A stretch of DNA of 64,000 nt from CBDDLD01 sp965230605 (GTDB lineage: Bacteria; Bacteroidota; Bacteroidia; Flavobacteriales; Flavobacteriaceae): NCBI GenBank assembly GCA_965230605.1, contig CBDDLD010000004.1, forward strand, positions 1,488,001-1,552,000, read 5' to 3'. Each line of letters begins with the position of its first letter. Position 1 is the first letter of the stretch. The notes beneath the pieces were generated by a model. The model made no database searches and was not told the DNA's origin. It worked only from the letters and a program-made list of their open reading frames with translations. Below, in pieces: positions 59,314 to 64,000 of this stretch. Made by a program: the position numbers and the translations under genes.

Positions 59314-59763
59314 TTATTTCCAGAATTCCCAGAATCGTTTATCCTTAGGGCTATTCCATTTTTTAAATCTTTTACTAAGTCTCTGTTTTATGAGTTCGTA
59401 ATTTTTTCTGTTATCCTCAACATGATATATGCTCTCTATTTCTAAAGCTAGTACTTCAGAATAATCGTCAAAATACTTCCCAGTAGAATAATAATCTGCT
59501 GTAAACCTATTACCAATCTCATTTATATCTTGGTCCCAAAACTTACCATCACAATAATCGAACAAAAAATCTCTTCCAGTAATTTCACCCAACTTGACTT
59601 TTTCAATTCCATTTTTTGATTCATTCAGGTGAAACTCTCCGATTAGTTCAGAATCAATTATCCAATTTAAGTACATGCCAATATGGGTACCGCTATTTTC
59701 TTCTGGAAGATTTTGAGGAAAATCATCATTATAATGCCAGTCAACTCTGTCTATGTTTGCCAT
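59314..59763 (-). CDS. Hypothetical immunity-type protein (DUF7832-like)
   Basis: This 149-aa acidic soluble protein begins VDWHYNDDFPQNLPEENSGTHIGMYLNWII, a pattern seen in small proteins often found near polymorphic toxins (DUF7832-like by eye). It continues ITGRDFLFDYCDGKFWDQDINEIGNRFTADYY. No toxin gene is visible nearby. Function unknown. Confidence 0.6.
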   Translation of the reverse strand: MANIDRVDWHYNDDFPQNLPEENSGTHIGMYLNWIIDSELIGEFHLNESKNGIEKVKLGEITGRDFLFDYCDGKFWDQDINEIGNRFTADYYSTGKYFDDYSEVLALEIESIYHVEDNRKNYELIKQRLSKRFKKWNSPKDKRFWEFWK

Positions 59764-59784
59764 CTTTGATTTAATATTTTATTA

Positions 59785-60336
59785 TCAACCCTTTTTTATC
59801 TCATACCACAATTCCACCATACCATCTTTAAATGCAGTGACATCTTTTAAATGTAGTGGTACTTCCTTTCCAATATAATCAAAGAACAAGGTACCGTCTC
59901 CTAAAAGGGTAGGGATGATGGTGATGTTGATCTCATCGGCTAAGCCGGATTGTAAAAAAGCCTTTGTAAGCTTGGTGCCGCCCACCATCCAAATACTTTG
60001 GTGCTTCGACTTTAACTCTGCAACCACTTCCTTCAGGTCACCTGATAAGAAGTGTACACTGGCTTTGTCAGAACTTAGCGACCTATTCGTCAACACGTAA
60101 ACTGGAACCTCGCCATAGGGCCAACCCAATTCGACGGCATGCTCATAGGTCTTTGAACCCATCACATAGCAGTCTATAGACTCTAGAAACTCGGCGATAT
60201 ACTCTTTGGTGAGTTCAATACCTTTGTCATAGGTGTCTGTAGAATGCATCCAGGATACGCTACCGTCTTTCTTGGCGATAAATCCATCGAGACTGGACAC
60301 CATATGGATGATGACTTTTGAGTTGTTGGTTGTCAT
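59785..60336 (-). CDS. RibD C-terminal / dihydrofolate reductase family protein
   Basis: This 183-aa protein fits the DHFR-like RibD_C family: VIIHMVSSLDGFIAKKDGSVSWM, CYVMGSKTYEHAVELGWPYGEVPVYVLT, SIWMVGGTKLTKAFLQSGLADEINITIIPTLLGDGTLFF. These bind NADPH; typical DHFR catalysis is not assured. Last gene of a run with AraC, VOC and PhnB-like genes. Confidence 0.88.
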   Translation of the reverse strand: MTTNNSKVIIHMVSSLDGFIAKKDGSVSWMHSTDTYDKGIELTKEYIAEFLESIDCYVMGSKTYEHAVELGWPYGEVPVYVLTNRSLSSDKASVHFLSGDLKEVVAELKSKHQSIWMVGGTKLTKAFLQSGLADEINITIIPTLLGDGTLFFDYIGKEVPLHLKDVTAFKDGMVELWYEIKKG

Positions 60337-60384
60337 GTAGTACCTCTCCGCTTTATTCTAATTAGCGTTTAAAAGATACGACTT

Positions 60385-60918
60385 TTAGTCTAAGTTCAAC
60401 TGCCAAGACACACCAAAGCGGTCTTCCACAAAAGCAAATTTTTGACTCCAGCCGTAGTTATCTAATGGTAACATAACTTGACCACCCTCAGAGAGTTTCT
60501 CATAGAAGTTATTGATCTCCTCCATAGACGTGCAGGTAACAAAACTAGATACACCGGGCGTAAAATCCCATTCGTGTTTAACATAACTGTCACTGCAAGC
60601 ATAATGGCTGCCGTTCAATTCAAAAGTGGCAAACATAATGGTGCCTTCCTTGGCAGGACCTTCTTTACCGTAGCGCTGTACATGTGTCACTTTGGAGTTT
60701 TCAAATAAGCTCACATAGAAGTTCATGGCCTCTTCGGCGTCATTATTCTGAAAGGTTAAAAAAGTAGCGATTTGACTTTCAGAACCCTTAGCGAGTTCGG
60801 TTTTTAAACTGTCGACTTCAGTTTGTAAGGCGTTTAATGCTTCATTGTGTTTCGGATCAGTGTCAGTACAACTGACCATGAGTAAAGCGAAAAGTAGTAT
60901 AGTTAGTGTTTGTTTCAT
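60385..60918 (-). CDS. PhnB-like VOC protein with lipoprotein signal
   Basis: This 177-aa protein starts with a lipoprotein signal (LTILLFALLMVSCTDTD, lipobox VSC) and a short coiled coil (EALNALQTEVDSLKTELAK). The rest, ~51-177, is a PhnB/3-demethylubiquinone methyltransferase-like VOC domain (FLTFQNNDAEEAMNFYVSLFENSKV, then SWQLNLD at the end). PhnB-like proteins are normally cytoplasmic, so the lipid anchor is unusual. Next to another VOC gene. Confidence 0.8.
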   Translation of the reverse strand: MKQTLTILLFALLMVSCTDTDPKHNEALNALQTEVDSLKTELAKGSESQIATFLTFQNNDAEEAMNFYVSLFENSKVTHVQRYGKEGPAKEGTIMFATFELNGSHYACSDSYVKHEWDFTPGVSSFVTCTSMEEINNFYEKLSEGGQVMLPLDNYGWSQKFAFVEDRFGVSWQLNLD

Positions 60919-60933
60919 GATTTAGTGTTTTGG

Positions 60934-61329
60934 TTATAGTGTTTCGAGGATTTGAATATAATTGCCGCAGGTGTCATCAAAGACCGCGATCTTTACGGTT
61001 CCCATCACGGTGGGTTTAACGCTAAAGGACACATCCAGACCCATGAGGCGCTCGTATTCCTCATCCACACTATCGACATCAAAAGCTGTGTACGGAATAC
61101 CAGCTTCTTTAAGTGCATCTTGATAAACTTTAGAAGGTTCAAAGTGCAATGGTGCCGGCTCTAGTGAGATTTCCGGACCTTCTTGCTCTTCCTTATTGAC
61201 AACAGTGAGCCAGCGATTACCACCGCCAACAGGGACGTCGTGTTTTATAACAAAGCCTAATTTTTCGGTATAAAAGGCCAAGGCCTTGGCCTGATCGAGA
61301 ACGGGAATGGCTACTCCTCTTACTTTCAT
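60934..61329 (-). CDS. VOC family protein (glyoxalase-like)
   Basis: This 131-aa protein has the paired beta-alpha-beta VOC pattern: GVAIPVLDQAKALAFYTEKLGFVIKHDVP and, in the second half, TVMGTVKIAVFDDTCGNYIQILETL, with a C-terminal metal-site-like Glu. Ligand unknown. It is 15 bp from the PhnB-like gene and 39 bp from an AraC gene. Confidence 0.85.
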   Translation of the reverse strand: MKVRGVAIPVLDQAKALAFYTEKLGFVIKHDVPVGGGNRWLTVVNKEEQEGPEISLEPAPLHFEPSKVYQDALKEAGIPYTAFDVDSVDEEYERLMGLDVSFSVKPTVMGTVKIAVFDDTCGNYIQILETL

Positions 61330-61368
61330 GAGTTATGGTTTTGGTTAATGCTCGCAAGTTCCAAAATA

Positions 61369-61764
61369 CTATTGGGAGTTATTTTGCGAAAGTTGCTCTT
61401 TTTTATATTGGATAGGCGAGAGGCCTATTTTATTTTTAAATAAAGTACTAAACGAACTTGGGGTATCATAACCGACACTATAGCAAGCTTCGGCGACACT
61501 CATCCCTTGCCGTAAGTATTCTTTAGATTTTTCAAGCCGCTTGATGGTGAGGTATTGCTTAGGAGTAAGGCCATAGTAACGCTTAAACAAGCGTAGTAAG
61601 TGGTATTTGGAGGTAAAACGTAGGTGCGATAAGAGATCTAAACTAAAATTGGTATCGTAGTTTTGATCGATAAAGTTCTTTACAGCGATAACCGTCTCTA
61701 ACTGCTTATCGTTAGAAAAACAGAGGCCTTTGATACGTAATATTTCGGTTTCGTAGAAGGTCAT
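61369..61764 (-). CDS. Short AraC-family regulator
   Basis: This 131-aa protein is essentially only the AraC DNA-binding domain: DTNFSLDLLSHLRFTSKYHLLRLFKRYYGLTPKQYLTIKRLEKSKEYL (split) and AEACYSVGYDTPSSFSTLFKNKIGLSPIQYK. The effector domain is missing, so it resembles SoxS/MarA-like regulators. It heads the VOC-PhnB-RibD group. Confidence 0.85.
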   Translation of the reverse strand: MTFYETEILRIKGLCFSNDKQLETVIAVKNFIDQNYDTNFSLDLLSHLRFTSKYHLLRLFKRYYGLTPKQYLTIKRLEKSKEYLRQGMSVAEACYSVGYDTPSSFSTLFKNKIGLSPIQYKKEQLSQNNSQ

Positions 61765-61793
61765 TTAATTAGCTTCAAGTTACCATTTTTTTA

Positions 61794-62438
61794 TCATTTA
61801 AAATCAAGTATATCTTGCTTCATTTCTTTATTCCAAAAGTCTACTTTGTCTTTATAAATTCTTGTAATTGGATATCCCTCACTTTCCTTTTTCGATTTCC
61901 ACGTTAGATGGACAACGGCAATTCTTTTATCTTCAAGTTCTAATATAATGTCATCGTTATGCATCTTCCTTGCAATTAATTCAATATTCTCACCAGATAA
62001 TATATGCTTATCTGACAGTTCAAGTTTGAGTTCATTGATTAACGCTTTAATACTTTCCTCTTCCATTTCGATCGCATCATGATAGGGGTCAAGAAATTTT
62101 AGTTCGAAAATTGAATTATTAAGGGACTCCTCTAAACCCCCTTCTTTTAATAGTTCAGCTATTGTTTTTTCGATGCAATCTCTAGTCAGCTCTTTTACAA
62201 ATAGGTCAGGAGGTATCTGGTAAAGGCCATATAAATTTTCACCATCTTTTTCATTTTGCCTTATTGAAGATTCAAGAAATTTAAATGTCCATGTATTTAT
62301 TCCATAACACCTTCCATCTAATGTGTCGACTATAATATTTGCGAAATCATCTTTAACATCATCCCATGGAGTTGTTTCTTCAAATTCAAGCCATAACTTG
62401 AACTGTCTTTTCCCGATCTCAATTATTTTTTCACTCAT
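61794..62438 (-). CDS. Hypothetical protein
   Basis: This 214-aa acidic soluble protein has KLWLEFEETTPWDDVKDDFANIIVDT, GRCYGINTWTFKFLESS and RIAVVHLTWKSKKESEGYPITRIYKDKVDFWNKEM. The last part resembles small unknown proteins of the immunity type, but no family is certain. It stands alone; a REP-like hairpin lies upstream. Confidence 0.6.
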   Translation of the reverse strand: MSEKIIEIGKRQFKLWLEFEETTPWDDVKDDFANIIVDTLDGRCYGINTWTFKFLESSIRQNEKDGENLYGLYQIPPDLFVKELTRDCIEKTIAELLKEGGLEESLNNSIFELKFLDPYHDAIEMEEESIKALINELKLELSDKHILSGENIELIARKMHNDDIILELEDKRIAVVHLTWKSKKESEGYPITRIYKDKVDFWNKEMKQDILDFK

Positions 62439-62464
62439 TTGATTTATAAAAATAAAATAGTTAA

Positions 62465-62499
62465 ATCACACGGATAACATATCCGCGCTATCTGGTGAT
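62465..62499. repeat. REP-like palindrome, copy 2
   Basis: Contains GGATA-ACA-TATCC within ATCAC...GTGAT arms and 23 bases (62472-62494) identical to the copy at 63465-63487. It lies just downstream of the gene at 62513. Confidence 0.7.
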
Positions 62500-62512
62500 A
62501 AACTCATTATAC

Positions 62513-62881
62513 TTATTCCAATAAATTATTTTTGATCAACGAATCCATCTCTGCTTCATACCTTTCTCGCCAATCTTTTCCATTTCTTTTATTTAAGTAT
62601 TTTTCAATTTGAGCATTGTAGGCATCAATACCACGTATTAGAGGTCCGGTAACAGCACAACCAACATTTGACTCATGGAAACCATATTTCTCCTTAAGCC
62701 CTATGCATGGAACCCCGCAAGCGTAGGCAGGAAGCCCATAGGATGCTATTCTAGGCGAATCTCTCCAAATATCTATCTTGGCTGTTAGGTAGTTGAATCG
62801 GTTGAAAAAACCAAATTGCCATAAAATGATGCCTATGATTATAATTCCAATTCCTGTTTTAAGCTTTTTTCTTGACTTCAC
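62513..62881 (-). CDS. Hypothetical membrane-anchored protein
   Basis: This 122-aa protein has an N-terminal basic start and one membrane helix (TGIGIIIIGIILWQFGF). The soluble part contains two pairs of Cys-containing segments (YACGVPCIGLKEKYG, NVGCAVTGPLIRGIDAYNAQIEK). No family recognised. Probably an inner-membrane protein. Confidence 0.6.
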   Translation of the reverse strand: MKSRKKLKTGIGIIIIGIILWQFGFFNRFNYLTAKIDIWRDSPRIASYGLPAYACGVPCIGLKEKYGFHESNVGCAVTGPLIRGIDAYNAQIEKYLNKRNGKDWRERYEAEMDSLIKNNLLE

Positions 62882-62928
62882 CTTTAAATTTTACTTTTTG
62901 CTATTATTATATTTCAATAGTATCCATG

Positions 62929-63438
62929 TTATCTAATAGCTCTTCTAGTTTTTTCGAGTTGCCATTCCATTTCATTTTGTAGCTCCTTTTCTTTTTCCAA
63001 CTCCAAATCTGATAAGTTTGGCTTTTTTTCACTGATTTTAAAAAATTCAGAATCATAACATAAATTTCCGATACCCACTATTCGGTCATTTTTTCTGTCT
63101 CTTATGAAATTTAAAGTTTCTATTATTACACATGCTGAATTCAAAGCTAAAGACCCCAATACCTGACCATAATCATCAGTGTCAGGCTGGTTTTTTTCGA
63201 TTCCGATTAAAAGCTTTTCAATCAAGTCAGATCTCGAACCATTTCCATTTGAAAAATCTTTACAAAAAGCTAATCCATTTTCAAGTGCTTTTATTGTTCC
63301 CCACTTGTATTTTTTGACAAAAGATTGGTAATCAGGTAAAAGTTTATCACATATTTCTATGGCAAACTGTAATTTTTCCTTTGACGAAATTTTCCGCACA
63401 TTTTGAGTTAATTGCTCATTGTATTGACTCCAATTCAT
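62929..63438 (-). CDS. DUF416-like protein
   Basis: This 169-aa helical protein has the DUF416/YjaG pattern: LQFAIEICDKLLPDYQSFVKKYKWGTIKALENGLAF and QVLGSLALNSACVIIETLNFI, ending in a charged coiled coil. Uncharacterised family. Assignment moderately sure. REP-like hairpin downstream of the next gene lies at 63460, upstream of this start. Confidence 0.6.
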   Translation of the reverse strand: MNWSQYNEQLTQNVRKISSKEKLQFAIEICDKLLPDYQSFVKKYKWGTIKALENGLAFCKDFSNGNGSRSDLIEKLLIGIEKNQPDTDDYGQVLGSLALNSACVIIETLNFIRDRKNDRIVGIGNLCYDSEFFKISEKKPNLSDLELEKEKELQNEMEWQLEKTRRAIR

Positions 63439-63459
63439 TTTATACTTATAAATTTTTAC

Positions 63460-63490
63460 TAGCAGGATAACATATCCGCGCTATCTGCTA
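63460..63490. repeat. REP-like palindrome, copy 3
   Basis: TAGCAG and CTGCTA arms enclose GGATA-ACA-TATCC and GCGCTAT. It lies 3 bp past the stop of the partial gene at 63493. Copies 2 and 3 share 23 identical bases; copy 1 and the hairpin in repeat B are more diverged. Confidence 0.7.
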
Positions 63491-63492
63491 TC

Positions 63493-64000
63493 TTATCTTC
63501 TAAGTGCAATATTTTCATGAACCCATTTTACTTCATCTTCAGGTTCTATTTCACCTACTTTACTGCTACATCTACTGAAAGTAGCACTAGGGAAATCATA
63601 TGGTTTACTGTCGTTAAAATAAGGGCCAACAACTCCTAACATCCACCCATTCTCTGCTGCCCAATGTGGAGGATTGGTCATGTATTTAAATACATGATAA
63701 AATACGTCATTTCCATCAAATTGAATTGTCACTCTTTTAATATGTTTTATATCATCTGGAGCCTTATCTAATTCGGTAGGGAATTCAAGCCAGTTAACTA
63801 ATTTACTTTCGGCTCCACTTTCTATTGTCAAATATTCCTCAGGAAAAAAATCGGTTTTTTTATAGTGATCAAGAATTTGATATGTCATCTCTCTTGTTTT
63901 ATTGTCTTTAGCATACTCTATAACTTCTTCTTTCACTATATCTATACCTTTTTCTAATTTTTCATAGAGTGGTTGAATCCTTTCAAACCTTAACTTGTGT
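63493..64000 (-). CDS. Hypothetical protein, 5' end outside window
   Basis: The minus-strand frame is open from the stop at 63493 to the window end: the residues before a GTG at 63936 read HKLRFERIQPLYEKLEKGID, with no stop, so the gene probably starts beyond the window. Recognisable segments: VTIQFDGNDVFYHVFKYMTNPPHWAAENGWMLGVVGPY and FPSATFSRCSSKVGEIEPEDEVKWVHE. Family not recognised. A REP-like hairpin follows the stop. Confidence 0.6.
   Translation of the reverse strand, partial: HKLRFERIQPLYEKLEKGIDIVKEEVIEYAKDNKTREMTYQILDHYKKTDFFPEEYLTIESGAESKLVNWLEFPTELDKAPDDIKHIKRVTIQFDGNDVFYHVFKYMTNPPHWAAENGWMLGVVGPYFNDSKPYDFPSATFSRCSSKVGEIEPEDEVKWVHENIALRR

Overview
The window looks like chromosomal DNA of a marine-type Flavobacteriaceae bacterium (Bacteroidetes). 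It is AT-rich. It carries a T9SS C-terminal sorting domain protein, a TamB/DUF490 giant, an EttA ABC-F protein and several Flavobacteriia-type small membrane proteins. Promoters fit the Bacteroidetes pattern (-33 TTG, about 20 bp, -7 TAnnTTTG). No rRNA, CRISPR array, prophage or transposase gene was seen.

Layout. (1) 1-1.7 kb: a LolD/FtsX-type ABC pair whose permease, cut by the window edge, has a long His/Asp/Glu-rich insert built from 54-bp tandem repeats; a Fur-family-like palindrome lies just downstream of its -7 box. (2) 1.8-16.8 kb: minus-strand accessory genes: a secreted Asp-box propeller protein, an AraC-led NmrA/DUF1772 group, a lipoprotein-type methyltransferase, a purple-acid-phosphatase-like enzyme, a PadR/permease-prefix/DoxX group, two exported alpha/beta hydrolases, a DinB protein and an exported winged-helix-like protein. 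(3) 16.9-23.7 kb: six same-strand genes (lipoprotein, two or three unknowns, SulP transporter, T9SS protein, DUF2927-like) separated by folded repeats (A-F) at gene 3' ends. Their terminal arms resemble integron attC sites, so this looks like a gene-cassette array without an integrase in view. (4) 23.9-24.6 kb: tRNA-Arg, tRNA-Pro and tRNA-Ser with repeated hairpin spacers and a tRNA 3' fragment.

(5) 24.8-47 kb: core genome: THUMP-like methyltransferase, AI-2E/PerM family transporter, TrmH-type methyltransferase, DUF4159, DUF1223, RsmE, TfoX-like, TsaD, TamB, pfkA-gapA-sugar kinase, MFS transporter with acyl-CoA carboxylase beta subunit, and a MarR-controlled FMN reductase/pirin regulon with matching palindromes at two sites. 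ettA closes the block.

(6) 47.5-57.3 kb: a roughly 10-kb plus-strand operon of proteins I mostly cannot assign: a coiled-coil protein, a 58-aa membrane protein, a 346-aa unknown, an intruding four-helix-bundle (IVP) gene, a classic AAA+ ATPase with an altered Walker B, and five more unknowns, at least three of them membrane-anchored. Two TAACAT inverted repeats precede it. This is the best candidate for an undescribed multi-protein machine. (7) 57.4-64 kb: RDD protein, ArsR/AHSA1 pair with palindromic operators, a vestigial copy of the AHSA1 3' end, a VOC/PhnB/RibD-like/AraC group, and small unknown genes separated by REP-like hairpins; the last gene is cut by the window end.
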